From JAJPIG01 sp035531675 (lineage in GTDB: Bacteria > Desulfobacterota > Binatia > Binatales > Binataceae), in the NCBI GenBank assembly GCA_035531675.1, contig DATKSL010000016.1, positions 44,321-108,320 of the forward strand: a stretch of DNA of 64,000 bases, written 5' to 3'. The notes below the pieces were generated by a model that did no database searches, had not been told where the DNA came from, and was given only the letters and a program-made list of their open reading frames with translations. How positions within the stretch are numbered: position 1 is the stretch's first letter; every line of letters begins with the position of its first letter. This document shows, piece by piece, positions 1 to 7,778 of the stretch. The position numbers were made by a program, and so were the translations under genes.

Positions 1-30
1 CTCGGCTGCTCGCGCGGTCGCTTCAGCAGG

Positions 31-999
31 ATGAGACACCACTATCGGCTTTGTGGCTTCGTCCTGTTGAGCGACCGGCCTCTACCGGAGCTCGACCCGG
101 TTGGCGAGGTCGCGCCGGATACTGACCGTCTGATAACCGTTCAGCTCGGCGAGCAGAGTTCTGAATCGCCGCAGCCCGCGGGCTGGTTCATGTGTCAGAA
201 CCTGCCCAATGGCCAGCCATGGTCGGCGCGGGCCAGAACCGAAGACGGCTACCTGCTCCGCTTTCACGAACTCGCGGATTTCGTCGTCGACCGCGACGGT
301 CGCCACGTCAGGTGTGTCATGCGCGACCCCGAGACGTCCGACCTCACCCTGCGCGCGATCCTGCTCGATCATGTGCTACCGCCGGTAATCGCCTTGCGCG
401 GCAGCTACGTGCTGCATGCCGCCGCGGTTCGGACGGAGGCCGGAGTCTGTGTCTTTGCCGGCGACTCCGGGGCGGGCAAATCGACCATCGCCGCGCAACT
501 GGCGGTGGTAGGCGGCGACTTTCTTACCGATGACTGCCTGGTGATCGACGAGCAGGGCGGCACCGTGGTGGCGCGCGCCTCGCATCCGAGCCTCAAGCTG
601 CGCGACGACGCGCTGCAGTTCCTGAACTCGGGATGCGCGGGCGAGCCGGTCGCCGACTACACCAGCAAGCGGCGCATCCGGGCCTCGAGTTTCGGCGCCG
701 CGGCCGGGCTTGAACCGCAGCCCGTGGTGCGGCTCTATTTTCTGACCCGCGGCGACGATGAAGCGGCCGCCACCAGCCATCCGCTGATTCAGCGGCTCTC
801 GCCGCGCGACGCATTCGTCAAGCTCGTCAAGCACAGCATCCGGCTGGATACGGGGGATCGCGCGATGCTCGAGCGCGAGTTTCAGTTCACCCGCCGAATC
901 GTGGCGTCGGTGCCGGCCGCGCTGCTCTCATTGCCGGACGATCTGGCCAAGCTGCGGCTGGCCCACGAGGCGATCGCCGCCGACCTGGCGCTGAACTGA
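31..999 (+). CDS. HprK-related serine kinase-like protein of a lasso/RiPP locus
   Basis: This 322-residue protein resembles the HPr kinase homologues that accompany lasso-peptide genes. The Walker A loop GDSGAGKST is at residues 144-152, preceded by the conserved YVLHAAAV strand and followed by an acidic LTDDCLVID stretch typical of HprK folds. In characterised lasso systems such a kinase phosphorylates the C-terminal serine of the precursor; other HprK-like proteins sit in exopolysaccharide loci with PqqD partners. It starts at ATG 31, just after a purine-rich CAGCAGG. It faces the convergent PhyH gene, whose stop lies 12 bases away. The substrate is unknown because no precursor peptide is visible. 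The family call is firm; the role is inferred from neighbours. Confidence 0.8.
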   Translation: MRHHYRLCGFVLLSDRPLPELDPVGEVAPDTDRLITVQLGEQSSESPQPAGWFMCQNLPNGQPWSARARTEDGYLLRFHELADFVVDRDGRHVRCVMRDPETSDLTLRAILLDHVLPPVIALRGSYVLHAAAVRTEAGVCVFAGDSGAGKSTIAAQLAVVGGDFLTDDCLVIDEQGGTVVARASHPSLKLRDDALQFLNSGCAGEPVADYTSKRRIRASSFGAAAGLEPQPVVRLYFLTRGDDEAAATSHPLIQRLSPRDAFVKLVKHSIRLDTGDRAMLEREFQFTRRIVASVPAALLSLPDDLAKLRLAHEAIAADLALN

Positions 1000-1011
1000 G
1001 TGACGCGCCGC

Positions 1012-1974
1012 TCAGGCGCTTGCGGATCCGAGATTCATCAGCGCCGCGGCCAGCTCGGCGTAGCGCCGCATCTTCAGCTCGTAGCGCATGTACTGGCGAA
1101 TCGCGCGCCCGATCGAATGCAGCCTGAGCGTCAGGTCCGGCAGCGGGGCCGCCGGGTCGTAGAGCGGCATTTCGTTGCTGATCGGCGGTTCGTTGGCGGC
1201 GATAAACTCGAGGACTAGGCTGACGCGCGGATTCCCCGGGCTGTGCGCGGTCGAACCCCAATGCAGGATCCGGAAATGCCAGCCGAGCAGCGATCCGGCC
1301 GGTGCCGGCAGCGCCCGGCCGCGCTGCAACAGCTCGCGCATCTGCAGATTGCTGGCCGCGCGCAGTTCGCGCCGCGATCCGATCGCTGACGGATTCATAT
1401 CCTTCGGCACCAGATAGATGCAGCCGTTGTCGATCGTCGCGTCGGTCAGCGGAATCCAGATTGACATCCGGTTCGGCAGATCGCCGTCAACGTGCGGCGG
1501 CCATCCGCTGGCCCCTCGCACCGGCTGCACGTAATGGCACCAGCCGTGCGGAATCCATTGGTAGCCCGGGCCCAGAGTCGCACCCAGAATCTGCGCGATC
1601 GGCGCGATCTGCCACAGCGTCCACAGCTGGTCATAGACGTAGGCGAAGGCCGGCGGCCATCCGGCCTTGCGAAGCGTGTCGATACATTCCAGGAGCGGCG
1701 CGGTGAGGCGCTCGACAAGCGGCGCTTGCGAACAGAAATAGCCGTACTGATCGAGGCCGCGCGTGTAGCGATCCAGCACGGCCGCATCGAGCGGCGGAAG
1801 ATCGGGCATCGGCGGAGCAGGGGCGCAGACCGAAAAGGGCGGATATAGCGCCTGCCAGTAGGCAGGGTCGGCGGCCTGCTCGAGGCGGCGGCGAAGCTCG
1901 TCGCCGGAGAGCGACAAGCCGGCCAGCAGTTGCCGGGCTTTGTTTCGCGCCGGCGATTGAACCTTGAGCGTCAT
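1012..1974 (-). CDS. Phytanoyl-CoA dioxygenase (PhyH)-family Fe(II)/2-oxoglutarate oxygenase
   Basis: A 320-residue PhyH-like oxygenase. The facial triad is visible as H161 and D163 in PPHVDGD and H238 in ILHWGS, with R250 of NPRVSLVLEF placed to bind 2-oxoglutarate. PhyH enzymes hydroxylate aliphatic carbons or tailor natural products. It lies 66 bases downstream of the B2 protease gene on the same strand, so the two probably share a transcript that diverges from the methyltransferase-PqqD-cyclase operon. That position suggests peptide tailoring, but a metabolic role unrelated to the RiPP genes cannot be excluded. Upstream of ATG 1974 there is only a weak GGGAC ribosome-binding match. Confidence 0.8.
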   Translation of the reverse strand: MTLKVQSPARNKARQLLAGLSLSGDELRRRLEQAADPAYWQALYPPFSVCAPAPPMPDLPPLDAAVLDRYTRGLDQYGYFCSQAPLVERLTAPLLECIDTLRKAGWPPAFAYVYDQLWTLWQIAPIAQILGATLGPGYQWIPHGWCHYVQPVRGASGWPPHVDGDLPNRMSIWIPLTDATIDNGCIYLVPKDMNPSAIGSRRELRAASNLQMRELLQRGRALPAPAGSLLGWHFRILHWGSTAHSPGNPRVSLVLEFIAANEPPISNEMPLYDPAAPLPDLTLRLHSIGRAIRQYMRYELKMRRYAELAAALMNLGSASA

Positions 1975-2040
1975 CGACGACTGGTCCCGTGCGCTCCGCA
2001 GGAATCTTTCAAGCGCTGAGGCAGCTCAGGCGCAATTCCG

Positions 2041-2484
2041 TCAGCTCGCCAGCCGCTTACGGCCGGCATCGCCGACCGGCATCGCGGCGAAGTCTAGATG
2101 CTCGCCCTCGCCGGTGATGATCCGTTGGCCGCATTCGAGCCAGGCATGGCCGCTCAGCCGGTCCGCTGAAGTTTTGCCGATGCCCAGCCGGATTTCGCTG
2201 GCGAGGCCGTGACGGGCGAGCAGCTCGCGCCCGGCGATCGCTCTGACCAGGCAATTCTTGGCGCTCGGTACGAAGTGGGCGGCGGTTTCGACCGCCCAGC
2301 CGATCCGCGCGGCGTCGAGGTCCGCGGAGATCGCCGCGGTGCGCGGCGTCACCGGCCGCAGAATTTTGCGGACCGGAACGAGCGTCACCATCAGCCGCGC
2401 TTTGACCAGCGCGATCGCGGCCGAGACGAACAACCGGCGATCGGCCGCCGGCAGTCCCATAAATTTGCGCACCCGCGCGCTCAT
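2041..2484 (-). CDS. Lasso peptide B2 protein (transglutaminase-like leader peptidase)
   Basis: A 147-residue protein of the Transglut_core3 type, matching lasso B2 proteases that cut the leader from the precursor after a PqqD-type B1 protein presents it. The catalytic Cys is C78 (AKNCLVRA) and His is H113 (SGHAWLE); the acidic third residue is probably E126 or E128, where other family members have Asp. The N-terminus (RKFMGLPAADRRLF) is typical of the family, so ATG 2484 is preferred to an in-frame ATG at 2598; GCAGGGA lies just upstream of 2484. It is transcribed away from its likely partner B1 at 3866 and is followed by the PhyH gene on the same strand. Confidence 0.82.
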   Translation of the reverse strand: MSARVRKFMGLPAADRRLFVSAAIALVKARLMVTLVPVRKILRPVTPRTAAISADLDAARIGWAVETAAHFVPSAKNCLVRAIAGRELLARHGLASEIRLGIGKTSADRLSGHAWLECGQRIITGEGEHLDFAAMPVGDAGRKRLAS

Positions 2485-2681
2485 AATCCCTGCTATCGAG
2501 CTTAGACGCAGCGGGGCGTGGCTGGCAACCTGGGTCGCGGCCGCCGAGAATGGCCGGGCGCCCTTGGGAGGCCCCGTTGTATGGAGCGCGTTACGCATTT
2601 AGACTATTGCGGATAGGCTGCGCATCGCGAGCCCGGCGGCGTCTGGCAGCCGCCTGTGAGCTTGGCGCGAAGGTAAAAATC
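2485..2681. promoter_or_regulatory. Divergent intergenic region of the RiPP locus
   Basis: About 200 bases separate the minus-strand B2 start from the plus-strand methyltransferase start and should hold both promoters. A weak sigma-70-like pair on the plus strand is TTGTAT (2577-2582), 17 bases, then TAGACT (2600-2605). No convincing small precursor-peptide ORF with a lasso-like core was found in either strand here. Confidence 0.3.
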
Positions 2682-3827
2682 TTGTCGCTTATCCTTGACG
2701 AACATCGCGAATACCTGATCGATCGTCCGCGGGTTTCGGCCTTCGAGCGGGCGATTTCGGAAGTGGTCAAGCCCGGCGACGTGGTCCTCGACCTGGGCGC
2801 GGGGACCGGCATCCTGGGGCTGTTTGCGCTGAAAGCCGGCGCCGCGCGGGTCTACGCGGTCGACGGCATCGGACTGACCCAGCTCGAGCGCGAAATCTTT
2901 GCCGCCAACGGCTTCGCCGATCGCGCGGTCTGCATCAAGGGGCTTTCGACCCGCGTCGAGCTGCCGGAAAAGGTCGACGTGATCGTCGGCGACCTGATCG
3001 GACGCTTCGGGATCGACGGCGGCCTGGTCGAGTTTTATACCGACGCGCGGCGGCGCATGGCGCGGCCCGGAGTCCGTACCGTTCCGTCCCGGGTCGATCT
3101 CTATGTCGCGCCGGTCGAGGCGCCGCAGACCTGGGCGGAAGTCGAGTTCTGGCGCGAGTCGCCGGCCGGATTCAACTTCGATCGCGCCTATAAAATCGCG
3201 GTCAACACCGGCCATCCGGTCAAGTATCGGCCCGAGCAGATGCTTGGCAAACCGGCCCTGCTCGCCACTATCGACGTGACCCGCGACGGCGATCCGATCC
3301 TGTCCGGGACGGCGGTGAGCGCGGTCCATCGCGCCGGCACGATGCATGGCGTCGCGGGCTGGTTCGAGGCGCAATTGTCGCCCTCGGTTACGATGTCGAA
3401 CTCGCCGTTGCGCGAGGACGTGATCAATCGCCGCGCGGTGTTCTTCCCGGTTGACCCGCCGACCGCGGTGGCGGCCAACGACTCGGCGCGCGTCACGATG
3501 CGGATCTCGCCGGCCGATACGCTGGTCAACTGGCGCGTCGAGCTGACCGACGGCGCGGGCGCGACGCGCAAGAAGTTCTCGCATTCGACCTTCAGCGGGA
3601 TGCTGTTGAATCCCGAGGATCTCGCCAAGTCGCGGCCCGACTACGTGCCGAAGCTGACCATATGGGGCGAGGCGCGGCGCCTGGTGGTGAACCTGTGCGA
3701 CGGCAAGCGCAGCGTCGCGCAAATCGAGCGCGAGGTGTATGAGCTCCATCGCAGCCTGTTCGCCTCGCCGGGCGAGGCCTCGGCTTTCGTTCACGAGGTG
3801 ATAGTTCCCTACGGCACGTCGGATTGA
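2682..3827 (+). CDS. PRMT-like SAM methyltransferase with C-terminal PqqD-like domain
   Basis: A class I methyltransferase of 381 residues whose layout follows protein arginine methyltransferases: motif I VLDLGAGTGILG near residue 35, an acidic post-I residue in VYAVDG, then a beta-barrel-like C-terminal half. The PRMT double-E loop is replaced by GDLIGRFGIDGG, so it may not methylate arginine. The last ~55 residues (NLCDGKRSVAQIEREV onward) look like a PqqD/RRE peptide-binding domain. TTG 2682 is preferred as start because GAAGGT lies seven bases upstream and the PRMT-like fold begins there; an in-frame ATG at 2550 adds 44 basic, unconserved residues. The gene is followed 38 bases later by free PqqD. 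Peptide methylation is inferred. Confidence 0.72.
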   Translation: MSLILDEHREYLIDRPRVSAFERAISEVVKPGDVVLDLGAGTGILGLFALKAGAARVYAVDGIGLTQLEREIFAANGFADRAVCIKGLSTRVELPEKVDVIVGDLIGRFGIDGGLVEFYTDARRRMARPGVRTVPSRVDLYVAPVEAPQTWAEVEFWRESPAGFNFDRAYKIAVNTGHPVKYRPEQMLGKPALLATIDVTRDGDPILSGTAVSAVHRAGTMHGVAGWFEAQLSPSVTMSNSPLREDVINRRAVFFPVDPPTAVAANDSARVTMRISPADTLVNWRVELTDGAGATRKKFSHSTFSGMLLNPEDLAKSRPDYVPKLTIWGEARRLVVNLCDGKRSVAQIEREVYELHRSLFASPGEASAFVHEVIVPYGTSD

Positions 3828-3865
3828 GCGGCGGCCGATCAGTCTTACGGCAAAAGGTGGCAGGC

Positions 3866-4135
3866 ATGAAGATCGAGATTTCCGACGAGGTGGTGTGGCG
3901 CGAATTTGAGGGCGAGGTGGTGATCCTTGACCTCGCCAGCCAGCATTACTTCGGCCTGACCGGCGCCGGCAACGATATGTGGCAGCTGATCGCCGAGCAC
4001 GGCTCCTCCGACAAGGTCATCGAGCAGTTGCTCACCAGGTATGACGTCGACCCGGCAAACCTCAAGGCCGATTTCGAAAAGCTCGTCAACGAGCTCGCCG
4101 CCAAGGGGATGGTGAGGGTTTCGTCTGCCGACTGA
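3866..4135 (+). CDS. PqqD-family peptide chaperone (lasso B1-like / RRE)
   Basis: An 89-residue PqqD-like protein. Family signatures are the strand VILDLASQHYFGLTGAG, the helix DMWQLIAEHGS and a C-terminal helical half with VDPANLKADFEKLVNELAAKG. Such proteins bind RiPP leader peptides and deliver them to the B2 protease and the cyclase. ATG 3866 is chosen because AAAGGTGG lies eight bases upstream; an ATG 14 codons earlier lacks a site. It lies between the methyltransferase, which carries its own PqqD-like tail, and the cyclase (36-base gap), consistent with one operon. Having two PqqD-like modules in one locus is unusual. Confidence 0.82.
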   Translation: MKIEISDEVVWREFEGEVVILDLASQHYFGLTGAGNDMWQLIAEHGSSDKVIEQLLTRYDVDPANLKADFEKLVNELAAKGMVRVSSAD

Positions 4136-4171
4136 GCGGTCCTTTCCCGACCCGATTTCGAGGGCTCCGCA

Positions 4172-6082
4172 ATGAGCGGCATCGCCGCCATCTTCAACCG
4201 CGATGGCCGGCCGGTCGAAGACCGCACCATCACGGCGATGCTCGACGCGGTCGCGCATCGCGGACCCGACGGCGCCGGGATGTGGGCCGTGGGAGCGGTC
4301 GCGCTCGGTCAGCGGATGTTGCACGCGACGCCCGAGGCGATCGCCGAGCAGCAGCCGTGGTCGGACGAGGCGGGGCGCTACCGGCTGGTCTTCGACGGCC
4401 GCATCGACAATGGCCCCGAGCTGCGCCCGCAGCTCATCGCCGCCGGACTGGAACCGCGCAACCCGAGCGATGCGGAACTGGTGCTGCGCAGCTACCAGTG
4501 CTGGGGCGAGGAATTTGCGGTCAAGCTGATCGGCGACTTCGCGATCGTAATCTGGGACGCGCAGACCGAGACGCTCCTGGGCGCGCGGGACCCGAGCGGC
4601 ATGAAGCCGTTCTACTACTATGCGGACGGCAAAAAATTCGTCTGCGGCTCGGAGTTGCATCAACTCTTCCACTGCGAGGTTCCGTGCCAACCGGATGAAG
4701 AGGTGATCGGCGAGTATCTCGCCTGCCGGACCTGCAGCGCCGAGGCGACGCTCTATCGTTCCATCCATCAGCTGCTGCCGGCGCATCTGCTGATCGTCCG
4801 CCGCGACCGGCTGCTCACCCGGCGCTATTACGACCTCGAATTCCGCGGCGAGATCCACCATCGCAACGACGACGAATACGCCCAGCACTTTTTTGCGATC
4901 TTCAAGGAAGCGGTGCGATGCCGGCTGCGCGCGGTGGGGATGGTGGCGCCCGACCTGAGCGGCGGGATCGATTCGTCGTCGATCGTCTCGGTCGCGCGGA
5001 TGCTCCAGGAGCGGGGCGAAGCGGGATGCGATGCGATCGAATCTTTCTCCGAAGTGTTTCCCGGACTGTCCTGCGACGAGAGCGATTATATCAAGGCGGT
5101 GGCGGCGAAATGCGGCGTGGCGCTGAATCTCGAGCTGCCGACGCCGCCGACGGAGGTCGACCTGGCCGCGCAGGTCCGGCAGTTCAGGGACTTTCCGAAT
5201 TATCCGAATCTTACCGCCGGGCTCGGCATGCGGCGGCTCGAACGGCGCAAGGGCGCGCGCGTGTCAGTGACCGGCGAAGGCGGCGACGAATGGTTCAGCG
5301 GTTCGATCGACGATAACGCCGACCGGCTGCGCAAGCTACAGATTGGCGCCCTGATTCGGCAAATTCGGATCGATGCCGGCCAGTCGGAAACCCGGCTGAT
5401 GCATCAGTTCGGTTTCCTGAAGATGCTGATCAAGACCGCGGTGATACCGCTGATGCCGCCGGCGATGCGCGAATTCGTGCACTGGCGCGCGCGCGGCAAT
5501 GTCCCGTACCCGACCTGGATCAATGCCGATTATGCGCGCCGCACCGATCTCTTCGGGCGGCTCACCGCCGAACCGCGATTTTCCCACCTGCGCGGAGTGG
5601 CGCGCCGGCTGATCTACGAAACCTTTCATGAAGGCGAGATTCCGGTGACCGGCGCGATGGTCGAGCAGGGGCTCGGCCGGCTGGGACTCGAGACCCGGCG
5701 GCCATTTTACGATCGGCGCTTGATCGAGTTCGCCTTCGCGCTGCCCAACGATCAACTGCGGCGCGGCGGCTTCGAGCGCTACATCGTGCGCCACGCGATG
5801 CACGGAATTTTGCCGGAAGCGGTCCGCACCCGTATCACCAAGGCCACCTTCAATCAGCCGGTGCTGGAATCGGTCAGGCATAACGCCGCGCTGATCTCGT
5901 TTGAGCGGATGGAGATCGCACAACGCGGATGGGTCGATGCGGCGCAACTGAAAGCCGGCTTCGAGAGCCTGATGGGGTCGTATCGGGACGGCGAGGGTGC
6001 GTACGGGTTCCCGGTCTGGATGGCGATCGCGGCCGAGATTTGGCATCGCGTCGTGTTCGGTTCCGGCCAGCTCGAACGGTGA
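4172..6082 (+). CDS. Asparagine-synthetase-like lasso cyclase (C protein)
   Basis: A 636-residue asparagine synthetase B homologue. The N-terminal Ntn domain begins MSGIAAIFN, so the residue exposed after Met removal is Ser, not the catalytic Cys required for glutamine hydrolysis; the PP-loop SGGIDSS is at residues 263-269 and a VTGEGGDEWFSG motif follows. Lasso C proteins adenylate a Glu/Asp side chain and close the macrolactam without glutaminase activity, which agrees with the lost Cys. GAGGG precedes the ATG. It follows the PqqD gene with a 36-base gap and precedes a broken YkgJ gene on the other strand. A glutamine-independent amidotransferase of exopolysaccharide synthesis is the main alternative. 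Confidence 0.82.
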   Translation: MSGIAAIFNRDGRPVEDRTITAMLDAVAHRGPDGAGMWAVGAVALGQRMLHATPEAIAEQQPWSDEAGRYRLVFDGRIDNGPELRPQLIAAGLEPRNPSDAELVLRSYQCWGEEFAVKLIGDFAIVIWDAQTETLLGARDPSGMKPFYYYADGKKFVCGSELHQLFHCEVPCQPDEEVIGEYLACRTCSAEATLYRSIHQLLPAHLLIVRRDRLLTRRYYDLEFRGEIHHRNDDEYAQHFFAIFKEAVRCRLRAVGMVAPDLSGGIDSSSIVSVARMLQERGEAGCDAIESFSEVFPGLSCDESDYIKAVAAKCGVALNLELPTPPTEVDLAAQVRQFRDFPNYPNLTAGLGMRRLERRKGARVSVTGEGGDEWFSGSIDDNADRLRKLQIGALIRQIRIDAGQSETRLMHQFGFLKMLIKTAVIPLMPPAMREFVHWRARGNVPYPTWINADYARRTDLFGRLTAEPRFSHLRGVARRLIYETFHEGEIPVTGAMVEQGLGRLGLETRRPFYDRRLIEFAFALPNDQLRRGGFERYIVRHAMHGILPEAVRTRITKATFNQPVLESVRHNAALISFERMEIAQRGWVDAAQLKAGFESLMGSYRDGEGAYGFPVWMAIAAEIWHRVVFGSGQLER

Positions 6083-6111
6083 GCGCGAGGACCGGTCGTG
6101 TCTGCGTCTCG

Positions 6112-6487
6112 TCAGGTTCGCGTGGTTTTTGTTTCCGGCTTGCCGAACACACCGGCGATGAATGCCAGCAGCACGTTGACCTCGGTCCCCGCTCCCAGCG
6201 CGCCGGCAAACGACGCCATCTCGGCCAGCTCGCGGCCGATCGGCATAGACCGTACAACCCTCCGCGCCGAGCATGATGCAGGCGGTGTCCGCGCGATGGC
6301 GCAGCACGAGTCCACCCTCGGTCAGATAACGCGAGATGAAGGCGGTCGTGCTCAGATGCAGATTGCGGGCGAGACGCGCGATTTCGTATGGATCCGGTGC
6401 GATGTGCGCGCCATAACAGCACGACATGCACCGATTGCAAGCGTAGGCGAACTTGCTGTGACGACCGAGCGCGGGTGAATCTGCCAC
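6112..6487 (-). pseudogene. Broken YkgJ-family Cys-cluster (Fe-S/zinc) protein
   Basis: From ATG 6487 the minus strand encodes a clear YkgJ N-terminus: CNRCMSCCYGAHI, then DPYEIARLARNLHLS and CTVYADRP. At about 6247 the family's Cys-Arg-x-Tyr-Pro segment is missing and the continuation, MPIGRELAEM onward, is in another frame, ending at a stop at 6112. The junction sequence reads both as YADRP and as YPIGR, as expected if a deletion occurred between two short similar sequences. YkgJ proteins carry a Cys-rich metal site of unknown use. It sits antisense between the cyclase and the nucleotidyltransferase; the gene looks inactivated. Confidence 0.7.
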
Positions 6488-6578
6488 CCGGCGCTACCTC
6501 CCGTCGGCCCCGCGCCACAACAATTATAGCGCAATGGAGGCTTCTTAGCCGCCCGGCAGGCTAATAGAATGCCGTACC

Positions 6579-7778
6579 ATGAAAGCGTTTTCGGCGGAAG
6601 CGCGCTTGATACTCGCCTGCTGCGCCGGCGCGCTCAGAGCCGAGCCGGGGGACGCGGATTTGGGGCCCGCTTCGGATCTCGACTGGCGCCGCGTCATCGA
6701 CCTGGCGCACGTCGAGGGGGTGCTCCCGTCGGTCCATCGATGCCTGGCCAACAACCCGAGCGGCCGCGTGCCGGAAACTGCGATGCGCGAGTTGCGGTTC
6801 CACTTTGAGGATTTCGCGCTGCGCAATCGGCTGCTGACGCGCGAGCTCGCCCGGCTTACCGCTATCCTCGAAACTAACGGGCTGTCGCCGATCGCCTACA
6901 AGGGTCCGATCCTCGCCCTGACGGCGTACGGTGACGTGGCGATGCGTCAGTTTTCGGATCTCGACCTGCTGGTGCCGCGCGCCGAGATGGCGAGTGTGGT
7001 CAGGCTGCTGGGCGCGGACGGCTACCAACCGGAATCGTCCAACTCCGAAATCGTGACCGACGATTTCTTTCAGGCTTCCAAGGACGAGTTCGTGAAGCTC
7101 GGCTCGAAGCACGTCATCGACCTGCACTGGGAGCTGATGCCGCGTTACTTCCCGTTCGCGCCCGACCCGGAGCACGTCCGCCGGCGCGCGGTGCGCTTGC
7201 GCCATGCCGAGGGCGAGTTCGCGGCGCCCGCGCTGCACGATCAGATGTTGATCGCGTGCGTGCACGGCACCCGGCACGGCTGGCCGTACCTGGAGACGAT
7301 CGCCGACGTGGCGGCGCTGCTGCGGATCGAGAACGGCTACGATTGGCCGGCCCTGTATGACGAGGCCGCGGCGCTCGGCAGCCTGCCGATGCTGTTGCTC
7401 GGCATGACGCTCGCGCATCAAGCCCTGGCGGCGCCGATTCCGCAGACGGCGCTGGAGATGGCGCAGCGCGATCCGATCGTCGCCGCGCTGGCGCCGCGCA
7501 TCCTCGAGGCGCTGTTCTCCTACCGCGTCGGGGCAGGGGTCTCGCTCTTTTACGATTGGGAAGTGCCGCTGCGCGCTATCGGGCGGCGCCGCGCGCAGGC
7601 CATCTACATTCTGGATCGCACGTTCACGCCGACTTTCGATGATTGGCGGTTCGCACCGCTGCCGCGGCCGCTGTTCCCGCTCTACTATCTGGTTCGCCCG
7701 CTGCGTCTGCTGATTCAACAGACGCCGCGCCTGACATCCGCACTGGGTCGCAGTTTCGGTCACGAGGCCCGCCCATGA
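6579..7778 (+). CDS. NTP_transf_5-type nucleotidyltransferase of RiPP/lasso locus
   Basis: A 399-residue member of the 'uncharacterised nucleotidyltransferase' family often placed next to lasso and HprK/PqqD genes. The characteristic core is visible at about residues 105-132: AYKGPILALTAYGD, then R and SDLDLLV, where the aspartates should bind metal and nucleotide. The long C-terminal part is mostly helical. The activity in these loci is not well defined; addition of a nucleotide to peptide or partner is plausible. The ribosome site before ATG 6579 is weak. Its stop overlaps the ABC exporter start by four bases (ATGA), so the two are probably translationally coupled. Confidence 0.78.
   Translation: MKAFSAEARLILACCAGALRAEPGDADLGPASDLDWRRVIDLAHVEGVLPSVHRCLANNPSGRVPETAMRELRFHFEDFALRNRLLTRELARLTAILETNGLSPIAYKGPILALTAYGDVAMRQFSDLDLLVPRAEMASVVRLLGADGYQPESSNSEIVTDDFFQASKDEFVKLGSKHVIDLHWELMPRYFPFAPDPEHVRRRAVRLRHAEGEFAAPALHDQMLIACVHGTRHGWPYLETIADVAALLRIENGYDWPALYDEAAALGSLPMLLLGMTLAHQALAAPIPQTALEMAQRDPIVAALAPRILEALFSYRVGAGVSLFYDWEVPLRAIGRRRAQAIYILDRTFTPTFDDWRFAPLPRPLFPLYYLVRPLRLLIQQTPRLTSALGRSFGHEARP

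Noticed and set aside
2550..2681. N-terminal extension of the methyltransferase as a possible RiPP precursor
   Set aside because: It reads through into the methyltransferase, is very basic, and has no leader or core motif; a TTG with a good ribosome site starts the conserved fold.
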